Source: Phellopilus nigrolimitatus
Lineage: Eukaryota; Basidiomycota; Agaricomycetes; Hymenochaetales; Hymenochaetaceae
Direction: 5' to 3'
Length of the DNA stretch: 64,000 nucleotides
Assembly (NCBI GenBank): GCA_021029095.1
Contig: JAJOHG010000075.1
Location: forward strand, 1-64,000
Positions 23,294-35,605 of the stretch are shown piece by piece. Made by a program: the position numbers and the translations under genes. Position 1 is the stretch's first letter. The number at the start of each line of letters is the position of its first letter. The notes beneath the pieces are model-generated. The model was not told the origin of the DNA. It saw nothing but the letters and a program-made list of their open reading frames with translations, and did no database searches.

Positions 23294-25609
23294 AGTGGAA
23301 CGGGCGCAGAAGATTTCAACGAGGTTTCGAAAGGTCGACTCCGGGGGACGTGTCGAGACAGTCTCGCGACCTCAGCGATATTTAAAGCAAAAAGAGCTAG
23401 CCAAAAGAACAAACACTTTGATAGGATCTTTGAGGCATGTTCGCTTGATCTGTACTTTCCGCGAGCTGCTAACGGAGCTGATACGTTGGTAGCGGCCTCA
23501 GACGATGTCTCACCAGACAGAAATAGAGATGAACAGGGATTCTACAACTCGAAGATCATACTGCGTCGCGGTGATCGAGATATTTGCGTCTTCGACCAAG
23601 ATATGGCGCGAGCCACATTCTTGATAGCGAGATGGAACTGCAGGAGAACAAAGGTGCCATCTCTATCGTTATTCGAAGCTCAAGATCGTATCAAAGCGAG
23701 TTTCTAAAATTTATTATTCTTGTGTCGACTGAGATGCGAAAGGACTACAGGACATCGAGACACGAACTGCTCGGAGACCCGCACCTAAAAGCATTTGAGA
23801 CGCGTTCGATAATTGTTGGCAAGATCTCGTATACAACGTCCATTAACAGAGAGCGGGGTTCTCGCAACCTTGGTGTACAGATAAGGTAAAGGCGAACCAC
23901 ATTTCATTCGCGGATTTGGAAACAGGTTCGAGGATAGCGCTGATGGTCAGACGCGTCCAGAGCTCGATAAGGTATACACCTAGGGCAGTCGCATAGAGTT
24001 CGCAAGAGGAGCATGAGGCGTCTTTGGTTTGGCCGTGCGCGCGCAGAAGATGGATGATCCGGTCTGGTCGTCGAAGCCTGGAAACAGAGTCAATACTCAC
24101 GACTTTCTCCAATGTGTACTCGTACGATGTGTATCTTAGTCTTGAGGATTCCGTTCTCTGTAACATCAATAAGAGCTAAGAAAAAACATGCGCGATCGTA
24201 TACGAATCCCAAGGCGGCCAGCGGGAACCGGAAGCCGCGCACCGACAGGTCTATGATCGCTAGCGGACCGTGTTATATAACCGCCACAGCAAAAGCTGCA
24301 GAATCCCACAATGCCAGACCTGAAACCCCGACCCCAAGCACACGCAATCAAGCCGCCGAAAACACCCGGTTCGAGTGCACCAACACCGCCCCGGATCCGA
24401 TTCCAGTTGACGGATGAGCCGCTCTGTCTAGATCATGCGCGTGTCCTGGGTTATCTCCACCTGCACGCCAGGGCGGCCTGCGGGAGCATGCCGATTTGAG
24501 AATGCCGCCGTCTGAGCTGAGATACTGCATTCCTATTCCACACAGGGAAGATGAAAGCGCCGCGCACTTCCGGCGCAAGTAAATTCGAGATACTACGCCC
24601 GTGAGTGCGCGGCGGGTGTGTCAGGAATTGCGTGCAGTTTATACGGTTCGGGGCCTGCGAGAAGAGCGGCGCGCTTCGTTGTCGCGAACAGCCTGGGAGT
24701 GCCGGATGTTTCATCACCTGGGAAGCAACAAGCACGAGGAAGCAGTAAGTACGAGTGTCAGTGCAAATTTGGACCGAAAGCGCTCGCTCACCGTAACGGA
24801 TCGACGGACGAGCTCTGCTAACACTTAACGCAGCACCTACAATCCCCAAGCGGCTTCTTCGCGCCTTCAAACAACGGAGCCCGCGCAATCTGCATACGAA
24901 CAAGCGCCTCTTCCAATTCCACCCATCGAGCTCACGTTTACCTTCGCCGCTCTGGTCCCGACGTCATTATCTGTGAAGGCGGCTGGACTGTAAAGCACCG
25001 GGCAGAATTCTCAGATACGTTTGGAAAAGAAGTATATGTAGGAAGAATGCTAACATACATAATTTCGTCTTGACGTGCTTTCCACGCCCAAGGAACTCCG
25101 GCTCGCATCCCACTGTCAGACGATATGCCCTCGCCGCACTTGATTACCGCGCAACAGAAGAAGAAACCGGTAGAGCCAAATGTAGCACGCAGAGTGAGCG
25201 AGTTGCATACCAAAACACGTCCCGAAAGGCGCGAGGTTTGGTGTGGTCTGGGAAACATAGACGGGCAGCAAGGGTGACCGGTAAACGAGCTGAATGGAAT
25301 GCGTGAGCTTAGAAAGGGCAAGATCTGTAAACGGACATGAGCTGATGAAGAGGGAGAAAAGATATCGTGCGCACTTCGCGGATCTGATGAGATCCCAGAT
25401 ATGTCGACCTCGTCCAGAAAGATGGAGGTTACGGTAAGATGAATAAACACGCATCATGTCAATAGTTACCACATACCGAATATTTGCATGGAGTAGAGAA
25501 CACTACACGTTTCTGCTGTGCGCGGTTGACACGCTCCGCATTCAGCATGAACTTCAGAGACATATCCTGAAGGTTTTGGCAAGCCGACGAGTCGCAATAA
25601 GCGTGAATA
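23294..25609. repeat. alpha-type spacer, copy 2
   Basis: This is the longest alpha spacer, homologous to 17,300-19,440. Conserved minus-strand frames include CENPAL...LMDVVYEILPT (about 23,800-23,880) and EEALVRMQIARAPLFEGAKKPLG (about 24,855-24,925). No intact gene can be assembled from them. Confidence 0.5.
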
Positions 25610-27357
25610 GGGAATAAGCGGGTGTATTTGGTCGATTAAGTACAGATGTCTATGTTCGACATGCTAAGGTACAACTTGAAGACGATGAGCGCGAGGACGA
25701 GAAATACGAGAAAGACGACGGACTTACGGAGCTAGCCTTCCAGCCCGAGCCTAGTATGAAATCATCCCTCCCCAGCTACCGGCGTCCATCATCAACATTG
25801 ACCCGCCCGTCGACGCGCAGTTCGATTCCATCTCGACCGCCCGGCACGCCCAGGCAGCCTCCGCCGAGTGCAGAGCCTCCAAGACGACTTCTCCAGCACC
25901 GCAAGTTCGGTTGCCGGTGCGGAACTATCGGGCGAGCGCACGCCGAACGGCGTCGCAGAAACGTTGCGTGCGTTCTCTGCTCGCCGTCTGTCTCATCCTC
26001 GTATACTGACAGACAACCCTTCCTTTCTCTTGTTGCAGACAGGACGTCCGCCGACAAACCCGCAGTTTCAGACACCCCCAGTGCGGCCTCTTCCACGGCA
26101 GCGCGCACCCCACTCCCCAGCTCCGAGCGCGCCGTGCCCACCACCTCCGGCCGTTCGGACACGAATGACGCGAGCGTGTCTACAGCTGCAGCAGCAGCAG
26201 CAACAGCCGCCGCCGCCCCGCTCCCCAGCACCGAGCGCGCCATTCCGCCCGTCACCGGCATCAACCTCGCCATGCCCTCCGATGAGTGTGAAAAGCGCGC
26301 TGTGTCCGCGGCGGACGGGGCCCCGGCCCCACGACGCCGTCTGTACCTGTGCTAGCGTTTACGAAGCTCAGCTGACGGAGCTCTCAGCCGACCCCCGACT
26401 GGACTCCCGGACACTGCCGCGTCGGGCCCGTCGCCTAGCTCATCCCCTCCGAGCCCAGAGAAACGCACACAGAAAATCGACGGGGCGTCTACGAGAACCG
26501 TTAATGCACACCCACCGCCCTCGTCCTAGAAAGCAAAGGACGTACGGGAAGAGCATGCTCCTCCCAGTGCCTTTCCCTCCGCTTCACGTTTTTCGCGGGC
26601 GACAGATGTTGAGCAGTTAGGCTTGTCCTCCGACTCCGAGTTCTCTTGGACCAAATTGTGTCGTCTCTACCCGCACGGCGAACTTGACACGACATCAAGA
26701 TCGACAGGTTCCAGCGTCGAGTTTCTCCACACGGCCTTCCCAACAGGCAGCGGGCTCGACCGATGAGCAAGTTAGACGAAGCTACGTGTGTTCCGTTGAG
26801 CTGGAGAACGTCGCCGATGACGTCAGCACCGGTAACTTTCAGCAAGCCGGCCCGCTCTGGCACGACGCTCGACCGCACCTCGCCCGGCCTGTCCAGGCCC
26901 CCGACGCGGCTGGCCGCCTCCGACACGCGCGTCGACAATGCGTCCACAGCCGCGCAGAGCCTCCAGAACGATTTAACCAGCACAGCGAGCTCGGATGCCG
27001 GCGCGGGGGCGGCTTCGCGCGCACAGCCGAGCGTCGCAGATACTTTGGGTGCGATCTCTGTTCGTCGTCTGTCCCATTTTCGTATCCTGGTGGTGTCTTC
27101 TATTTTCTCTTGTTTCAGATCCGACGTCCACCGCCGTCTCAGACCCCCAACGCACCCTTTTCCACTGCGGCGTGCGCCCCGCTCCCTAGCCCCACTTCCA
27201 GCAGCGAGCGTATCGCGGGTCCCGCTCCATTGCACAGAGTGCAGAGCGTTGAGGACATGCAGCGTGTCGACAGCGGCAGCGGCGGGGAGAGGAAGGGAAG
27301 GAAGAGGGAGGGCAGGGCAAAGAGGATGGTTGAGAAGCTGCATCCCCGCGGTACCTG
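25610..27357 (+). pseudogene. GC-rich repeat gene, unit 4 (degenerate)
   Basis: The fourth copy keeps the PVDAQ/DSIST exon (about 25,800-25,960), the conserved intron ending near 26,039, and an exon in the frame DKPAVSDTPSAASS...ATAAAAPLPSTERAI to about 26,355. A second, partly duplicated exon-intron-exon set (26,880-27,357) ends in MVEKLHPRGT. That end is an in-frame shortened form of the KVMNELYHRGN terminus. The YLPERVAGALGAIL core is missing. The TA at 26,502-26,503 is the empty counterpart of the transposon site in unit 2. Protein function is unknown. Confidence 0.5.
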
Positions 27358-28414
27358 ACTGGTCGACCCTTTCTCTGGCCGTGCGAGTGTCTGCGCCGCG
27401 CGCACTGTTATGCTTCTGCAAGCTCTTGTCTCACATCTGGTATTGCCAGGATTCTGAATGCTCCCGCCTCATATTCAAACGTCTGTCCTGCTCAGACTCT
27501 GCTGAGTCCTCTTTTATTGCGTGTACATACCGACTCTGCAGTTCACTCGCGATTGCAAATTGCATCGTATTGTTTAGCTTTGCTGAGCCTTTCAAACGGA
27601 ACATTTATTCCGCGCGGCGGTTGTTTATACACGAACGGGAATTAAGACGGGAGTAATTACAGCCCACAGAACAATAGTCTCCGAAACACAAGCCGCCGAG
27701 CCGGGGCTGGAAATACATCGGGATGCGAGTCGCAGCGCGTCTATCACGAGTGTGGTTGGCCACATACAGTCGGCATCAGTGCAAGAAGGGAACTGTGCCG
27801 GTCAGCTGCGCAGGTCTGATCTGAAATTGTATTTTTTGCCCAAAGGCGCTGCACAGAACGTGCGAAGTGGACGCTAGTGCTCGCGGCACTCGAGCAGGCA
27901 TCTTGCGCATGATGCGGACTCGTGTACGAAAATTCCTCAGTTCTGACTACGAGAACCGAGCCTCAATACGCACATGCAAGTTGGTTCGCTTTTACTCCGC
28001 CTACTCTCCTTGTGTTACTCGCCGTCCTTGATGCCAACGGGATGTGTCGGTCACACTGGTGAGCCGGAACGGCCCGTCGACATTCGCTCTCGGTGCACTG
28101 TGGCAAGCATACATGCGCACTGTTGATGTATTGGGCTAACTGTATTTATCTATTGCGTTTTGACATTTACTTTTTTATAGGGGACAATCACACTGAACTC
28201 GTATTTGGTATTCTTCGCACAGCGAAGATTCTTTACATTGCAATGGCAATTAAATAATGGCAGAATGAGAAGCAAAAGCAGAAAATAACAAATTGAATGG
28301 GAATGGAGTGTTTGACCATCCTACAGTTCTTCTGCACAACTGTTATTATATCAGTTAGCAAAACTATTAAAATAAATAGAACAATGAAATCACCTTGAAA
28401 TCCCCTTCACAAAA
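27358..28414. other. convergent intergenic region, unit 4
   Basis: This is the conserved intergenic block of the array, with its AT-rich part starting near 28,180. No gene is seen. Confidence 0.6.
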
Positions 28415-30041
28415 TCAGGAAAACTCAATGTTGCTCATGGTATTCATCCTGTAGCTTGTCCCTCCAGCTCCAATCTCTCCAGCCTCCTTCAGATGGACCA
28501 GCAAACGGCTCCCAAGAAGACAGAGAAGGCTTGGACTTCCCAGAACATCTAGGAGGTCAGCCACAACAGTGCTTGAGATGAGCAACTGGATTGCCATTAT
28601 CTCCGTAACACTACAAAATATGACCCTGTTAGAATGGTCAGTTCATATACCACTGGTTATGCATGACAGAAAAAAAAATACATAATAAAATAAATGGCCT
28701 GGTCCTGGATGAGCACCTTGACAAGGGCAAACTGGCTGAAACCACCTGTCTCCCTCCAGTATTCTGCAGCCTTATAGAGTGCTAGAACCATGAGGATAAT
28801 CTCATACAGCATTGGAGCAGCCCTGTTCAAACTTCCAAATCAGCCCAAACACTTTCCAAGGACACCAATACTCACCAGGATAAAGAACCCCATACTATTG
28901 GAGAACCTCTATTGACTCCACATATTGTCACACTTTTTTCAAAATCCAATACAACAACTGGAACCCAGGATCAGAGAATGCCACAATAGGATGACTAAGT
29001 ATGCTTACTCTCTTGATATATGTTGCCATATATAAGGATACCCAGCAGAAATGCTGCCTCCAGTCCAAAGAGAGTCCTCAGGCATGCAGCTAGCCTTTTG
29101 TCTGTTGTTTATTAGACATTAAAAGTGGTTGACGGTATTGGAAATACTCACCCTGGTGGTATAGTGCAAGTACCCTCATCAGAAGAATATCTGTCAGACA
29201 ATTAGTGTGAGATGAGTGTGTTGAATATAATAATTAGGGAGACACTACAGTCAATCAAAAGGACAGTCATCAAGTCTTCCCTGCAATGAGCAAGTTGCTG
29301 TTCAGTGCAAAATTGAGAAACTCACTAGCCAGTTCCTCAATCCAGAAAAAGCCAAAGCCTTTCAATATTATCAGTAGAAACTCGAATGCAGTATCTGGGT
29401 GCTTACACCTATTAATGAAATTTAGAGTCAGCCACAGTAAGTTATAGTACAGTGATCAGAAATTGCTTGCAATGTTTCATTTGCTTGATGAGTATTATCT
29501 ATAAAAGAAGTATCAGCGGACATTCCATGTTTTAGTGCATACCCAATAAAGATTTGACTTACACACCATACCAGAAAGGGTTGCAAGGATGCCAATGTAA
29601 CGATTCTACAATGTGTTAGAGTGGTTTATCAGAAGAAACTGTAAAATATCATTTACTGCAAAGTAAATCAAGCTAACAAAGCTGCGAGGAGAGCTCTTCA
29701 TTCCGCGCAGCAAGTAAGCATATGCCTCGTGCTAATATTAAGCAAGTGACGTACCCAGAAATATTTAACCTGAATGACGCAATGATTAGCTTGGACATGA
29801 AGACAATAACACCAATCCCTACTCACCTCCTTGTCCATAGTGATAACTAAAGATTAACATGTCATTAAAATTTGAAACAATTGGTATCTGACATGTCAAC
29901 CGAGATGCAAGACGTACGCATGTCGTAGACCAGAAGAGTTAGAAGTGCCACACCGGTATATTGTGTGATATCTATCTCCGAGATGTAAAGTGGAAGGAGG
30001 CTCGGATCAACAGACTCGACGTCAGAACGTATGGAATGCAT
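28415..30041 (-). CDS. DUF6533-like multi-pass membrane protein, copy 4
   Basis: The gene runs from the ATG at 30,041-30,039 to the stop at 28,415. Exon 1 is open (MHSIRSDVESVDPSLLPLY, then YTGVALLTLLVYDM). The second exon gives VITMDKE, and later exons give RSFVSLIYFA and NRYIGILATLSGMV. The LYEIILMVLALYKAAEYW helix and the FALVKVLIQDQAIYF loop are intact. The last exon gives LGSPSLLCLLGSRLLVHLKE, a three-residue shorter loop (GERGANG of the sisters is GEIGAG here) and an EFS end. An uninterrupted run of 24 G lies 55 bp upstream of the ATG. Overall it looks like a functional member of the family; the role is unknown. Confidence 0.65.
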
Positions 30042-31569
30042 AGTGGAACAGGTGCAAAAGATTCCAACGAAGTTTCAAAAGGTCGACTTGGTGGTGGGGG
30101 GGGGGGGGGGGGGGGGGGGCGTGTCGAAAGGCTCACGATCTCAAAGACATTTAAAGTAACGAGAGCCGGTCAAGAAAAGAAAAGATCTGATAGGATCTTC
30201 GAAGCTTTATGAGGAGGTCTGAGATTCAATGATACATCATACCTGTCTATCGGAATCAGCGGCGTTGAATGACGATGATACAGATCTTACATGTATATGC
30301 GAGGAATCGCAAAGCCATCGTGATGCGACCATCGAAGGGGTTCAAGTGCCAAACTGTGTGGCATATATCTCGCAAAGAAGTGTCTGTAACATATTGACAG
30401 CGCACCGTTGACAATCAAGAGCGAAAACAGCTAAAGAAATACTAAAATCGCACAGTAGTGCACTGGCGGGACATCTAGATCCTGTCATGCGCGTCAGAAG
30501 TGCTTGATGTCCACTTCCTACTAACTCCGATCTAGAAATCAGTGTCTGTTGCGCATAGCTTCATCATTTGGCTCAGTTTATAAACAGCAGTCAGTGGTTT
30601 TATTTCGGTAAAGGAAGATGTGCGAATACCGCTGGGAATGAGATGATCAAATCAAATAATATTGAGCAACAATTGCGACATACGAGTGCACACATACCTC
30701 TCTCGATAGTCTAATCTGACTAAGATGTAAGCGGTTCTAGACAGACTCGTGAGATTCGCCGGCGGAACAGAGAAGGTTACCAGATATAAAAGAGTACATC
30801 GCACCATCAAAATACCATCAAGTAACCGCACCTGGATCCTTGTTGCACAGATTTATACTTATACTTAGACGAGTTGTCGCGTTGGAGCGCGATTGATGCT
30901 GATACAACTAAGTATTTGCGTCTGACCATCACAGTTCATCTTTGATTACCAATCAGCTGCTTTTCCTTACTCGCGATCCGAGGAAACAGGAAGATCGGAC
31001 TTACAAGGCGTGCTGTCCTCTTTCGTTGACGCCCACAACGCATCTGCGAGTTTTTGTAGCTTCAAGAAGGCGCCCTCCCGGGTCCCCACATATAAATTGA
31101 CGATATTGCAAGTAACAAGAGGACTATGCACGAGGTGAGAAATCTGTGCAAGGTAAAAAAAACACGAAAACGGACTGTATCAAACGCGTATCCAAGGATG
31201 CGGTGCGCTGGAGCACGGGTGGGTAAATATGCGGCTGGATGGACTTTCGAATCGGGGAGTGTAAAAAGAGTCATAGAGGCGAGTGCGGTATTCAGATATG
31301 TATGTCTTGCTTCAGCGAGAATGCAGTCGAGCAGATGTTTGCGGCAGCGTTCTAGATTAGCCAAGGAAAAACAATGAGGTAGACAAGTTGGGTCTCAGGC
31401 CAAGGGCTCAGAGTCGGGCCACGATCGCAAAAGAGAAGACTTGTACAATAGACACACGGCGCGATATGATAAAACAGCAGGAAGCAGTGATACCTCACAA
31501 AGATGTTTAATGCACAGCAGGCGAAGTATAGCATATCCGGCAATGTCAGAAGGGCAGTTGTAGGTGTCA
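30042..31569. repeat. beta-type spacer, copy 2
   Basis: This stretch is homologous to 6801-8216. It contains the G24 tract (30,096-30,119). It also has conserved minus-strand frames such as CIVLLLLAISSIYMW (about 31,083-31,127) and KLQKLADALWAST (about 31,030-31,065), as in the first copy. No complete gene can be supported. Confidence 0.5.
30096..30119 (+). repeat. homopolymer of 24 G
   Basis: Twenty-four consecutive G lie in the upstream region of membrane-protein copy 4. The same place in the sister copies has only two to five G, so it is a local expansion, or an assembly uncertainty. Confidence 0.9.
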
Positions 31570-32766
31570 AAGTTTCTCCGACGTCGGGTAGAGCAGGTTC
31601 TTATCAACGAAGATGCGAGAGGCCCAAGAAGCATTACGAAGCTGGGAGAAACGTTGACTTTCGAGTATGAAGTCATCCCGCCCCCAGCTGTCGGAGTCCG
31701 TTATGACCTCATCAACATCGACCGGCCCATCTCCTCCCTCGCCGACGTTCACCGCCTCACCTCCACCGCGCCTGCCAAACCGGACATGCTCTGCGCCGCC
31801 GGCAGCGGAGACCTCGACACGTCTCGACACGCCGCGCGCGTACCTGCCGAGCGCGCCCGCGACGCGCTCGGCATTGTCCTGGTGAGTAGTTGTGTATTTC
31901 CTCTTCCTGATTGGGTGTTGCGGCTCAGCAGCTGTGAGCGCGACAGATGCAAACGCCGCCGACGCGCAGCTTGATTCCATCTCGACCGCCCGGCACCCCC
32001 CAGCTCCGAGCGCGCCGTACCCACTGCCCCCGGCCGTTCGAAAATGGATGACGCGAGCGCGCCTACAGCTGCAGAAGCAAAAGTAAAAGCATCAGATGCC
32101 GCCTCGCTCCCCGGCTCCGAATGCGCCATTCCGCCCGTTCGCGATGTGCCCACGGAGGACGGGGCCCCCGGCTCCGCGACGCCCTAGCGTTTACGAAGCT
32201 CAGCTAACGGAGCTCTCAGTCGACCGCCACCCGAATTCCCAGATGCCGCCATGTCGGGCCCGCCAACTTGCTCATCCCGTCGGAGCCAAGAGAAACGCAC
32301 GCAGGAACAGAAAACGACGGGGCCGTCACTACCTGGGAAGGTATTGCACACCCGTTAGCAGGAGATCTCACCGCCCTTGTCCTAGAAAGTGAAGGACGTA
32401 CGGTGAGTGCAAGCTCCTCCCAATGCCTTTCCTTCCGCTTCGTGTTTCCCGCTGGCGACAGATAAAACTCCTAGGCCCTGACCACATTGCCGTTCACGTC
32501 TTTTACCCACACGGCGCACTTGCTGCGTCTCCACCTCCCACGCGCCGTCCACGACGTCAAGCTCGATAGGTTCCAGCCTCGATCTTCTGCGCACGGCCTC
32601 CCGAATAGCGATTCGATTTATGAGCGAGCTGCATATGTTTCGTACGGTCCCAGGAGCCGGTGATGAGCGCGTCTGGAATCTGGAAGCGAATTTCTATTAG
32701 CGAGATGAGAGGTGCGAGAAAAAAGGCGCGTACTGGCGTGCTTGGAGAAGGACGTGCGCGAGACAG

Positions 32767-33237
32767 GAGTGCTGGCCCAGATGGCGGAATGTCTCAGTTT
32801 CGAGGTCGAACCTTCGGAGCTAGGCCGTCAGTTCGACATCATGATATTGTAATGGACACGTACTCGCGAACGGAGGTGTCAAGTTCGCCACTGAACGCAC
32901 GGCGGCCATCGGGAGAGAAGCAACAGTCGGGCACAGGAGCACGGTGGTCGAACTTGCATTTTTGCTCGTTCGCGGCGACGTCGTAGAAGCGTACTGTCTA
33001 TTCCGGATTGAGGTACCCCGTCAGCGCGTTCGTATCGAGATTAGAGAAACGTTGGCGCGTACTGAATCTCAGGAAGAGACGAGGAGATGGTCGGGGCTGT
33101 TCGGGGAGAACATGACTGAGGAGACGTTACCGAAAGAAAGGACATCTCTGTCTGCGAGTCTATAGGCCCACCAAACATATTTAGTGAAGTTCCGCCTGAG
33201 ACGCCTTCGTGGACTTACCTTTGCCTTTGCCCGCCAT
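32767..33237 (-). pseudogene. BUB3-like WD40 gene fragment (5' exons)
   Basis: On the minus strand, three exon-like blocks spell the start of the mitotic checkpoint protein BUB3: NVSSVMFSPNSPDHLLVSS, then TVRFYDVAANEQKCKFDHRA with DCCFSPDG, then FDLETETFRHLGQH. The blocks are joined by intron-like GT-AG gaps. A possible start MAGKGK lies at 33,237 before a further intron. The Trp of the SSWDS motif is a TGA stop (33,069-33,071). A small frame slip lies just after the start, and similarity ends at about 32,767, in the second WD repeat. This is a dead partial copy, inserted inside the unit-5 GC-rich gene. The family assignment rests on recognising the WD40 sequence. Confidence 0.75.
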
Positions 33238-33499
33238 TTTACTCTATTTTCTGCATGGACGGAGTCACCTTGTTTTTGGTTCAAGTCCAACACGCGTCTG
33301 GAATGAACTGAGAGGGTCGAATTGCGAGCTCGTTCACGTTGTTTTGGAAGTAGCGCTGCCTTTCTCTTCTCTTCTTCGTAGTAGGAGTAGCCTTTGAGTT
33401 GATTGCGAGCAGAAGCAAAGTGGAAGTCTAAGTCGACGTCGAACGCCAACGGTGGACCGAGCCCGTCGCGTATCCTGACCGTGTCCGTTCAGCCTCATA

Positions 33500-33735
33500 T
33501 GAGGAATAGAAAAGACAGAAAAGCAAGCGGCAGACGCACCCTGCCCGTCGACCATGCACCCGAGCGCGCGCGTGAGGAACTTGAAGCTGCTCTCGCGCTT
33601 CTGCATGGGCGCACCCATGCGGCGCACGCCGTAGATGTTGAATAGCCAGCTCGCGAGCGCGACGACGAGCGTCGTGCCGCACCGCCCCCCAGCGGTGACC
33701 ATATTGTGCACGTGCTCCGGGAGCGTGCCGTCGAA
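33500..33735 (-). pseudogene. unrecognised gene fragment beside the BUB3 piece
   Basis: A minus-strand frame here codes HNMVTAGGRCGTTLVVALAS, then WLFNIYGVRRMGAPMQKRES and FLTRALGCMVDGQG, ending at a plausible splice donor. It is absent from the sister units and ends exactly where homology to the repeat resumes near 33,735. It includes one hydrophobic stretch. I do not recognise the protein. It arrived in the same insertion as the BUB3 fragment. Confidence 0.45.
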
Positions 33736-35605
33736 GTGATGACGTCAGCACCGATGCTCTTCTCGAGTCGAGCGTCGCAAAATATGTAGGTGCGCTCTTT
33801 GCTCGCCTCCGTTATTTCTCCCGCTTCTGCCCGTCTGTACGAAGACATGGCCCTTCAAACGTCGTCTCTTCGATGACTGAGCAAGGGTGCATCCCTTTTT
33901 TTTTTCCAAGTTCGAGACGCTGCTGCTGATAGAGACCGTGTCTGATTTGGGTGATCTCCCGCAGACATAGTGCCAGGCATACCTGGACTTATAGAAGGAG
34001 AAAATGCGATGACCGCGCGGCGTCGCGTCAAGCTGTTGGCGTCATTCGATCAGGCAGTTGTACACAGGGTGGACGGCCTTCTCAGAAAGCAGCGTGTCGA
34101 CAGCCTTGACAGGTAAAGACGCTTTGGCGCAGCAACGTGCGAATTTTATTTTCTCGCTTTCCAGAAAAGCAAGCCAATTGAAACGATTAGTTTTTCAGTT
34201 AGATACAATGGGTTGATAAGCCAGCAGTAGAGCTCATACCGAATACACAAAAGCGCATCGCGGCGAAGGCCTGCGTGCAGACACGGTGCGTGCGCTCGTC
34301 TTCTTTCTCCTCCATTTCTTTAATATAATTTTGTCGCTATCTTTAACAGTAACGCGAAGCCCGAGCAGTGCCCCTTTTGCTCTACTTATACATCTTCTCT
34401 TCGTTCATGTCGCTAGCGAGACCGTGTTTCTCGATCGTTCCGACAGCAACCTCCACCACTACGGCTATTCTCCTTCTGCTAAAAGTCGCCCGACGCGGGA
34501 AGCAAGAAACAGGAAATGTAGATGCGTCCTGGAGACGAAGATAAAAGACAAGGACCCATATTTGGACGTGCAGCGCGCGTCGCGCGCATACCTGCCCGAG
34601 CGCGTCGCGGGCGCGCTCGGCGCTATCCTGCGTGAGCAGTCTCGTATTTCATTTCCCTCCTCGCTTCTGAATCGGTGTTGTGTTTCAGCAGCTATGAGCA
34701 CAACATATCTAGACGCCGTCGGCACGTAGCTCGACCCCGCCTCAACCACCCGGTCTGTCCAGGCCACCGAGCCGCGGATAGCCGCCCCCGACACGCGCAC
34801 GAACGTCGACAATGTGTCCACGACCGCGCAGAGCCTCCAAACGACTTCTCCAGCACTGCGGACTCGGCTGCCGGCGCGGGGCCGCCGGGAGAGCGTGTGC
34901 CGAGTTGCATCGCAGAATATTTGGGTGCGCTCTCTGCTTATTTCCCGCCATATTCCCGCGTCTATCAGGCAGAGTCTCATTTTCGTATACTGATGACATC
35001 GCTTTCTTTCTCTTACTGCAGACCCGACGTCCACCGCCAAGCACGCCGTCTCAGGCACACCCAATGTTCCCGTTTCCACTGCGGCGCGGCCCCCGCTCCC
35101 TAGCCCCGTGCACCCCATCCCCACCACCTCCAGCATCAAGCGTGTCCCCGCGGGTCCCACTCCATCACACGAAGCGGCCCATCCCCGCCGCTCTCGGTTA
35201 CTCGGACACGGACGACGCGAGCGTGCCTGCAGCAGCAGCAGCCCCGTCTCTCGGCACGATGTGCGCCGTTCTGGCCCTGGCCCGGCCCCACCACCTCCCC
35301 AAGGAGTGCGCCGCTCCCGAGCGCCGTGCGCGGTGTGTCCGCGGCGGGGCCCCGGCTTCGCGACACCATCTGCGCTGGTGCAAGCATTCGCGAAGAGCGC
35401 CCGCGCGCCGACGACGCCGCTGCCGCCAAAGGATGAGCCACTGGGAACGAGCACGCGCTTGCACTAGGTGTCGAGGATAGATACGCTGCGGGCGTGCAGA
35501 ACGTTGAGGGCATGCAGTGTGTCGACTGCGGCTGCGAGGGAGGAAAGAGGGAAGGGCAGAGCGAAGGGGAAGGTGATGAACAAGCTGCACCACCGCGGAA
35601 ACTGA

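Larger units (their letters stand above)
31570..35605 (+). pseudogene. GC-rich repeat gene, unit 5 (with gene-fragment insertion)
   Basis: The fifth copy has the unit-2-type 5' end after the beta spacer. It holds two versions of the core: ARDALGIVL near 31,855-31,880, and ETKIKDKDPYLDVQRASRAY, with YLPERVAGALGAIL after it, near 34,540-34,640. The core is followed by the conserved intron and exons, and by a last exon ending in KVMNKLHHRGN with a stop at 35,603-35,605. About 1.05 kb between roughly 32,680 and 33,735 has no counterpart in units 1 and 2 and contains parts of other genes. Long frames shift between exons. Like its sisters, the protein would be Ala/Ser/Thr-rich and is unrecognised. 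Confidence 0.5.
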
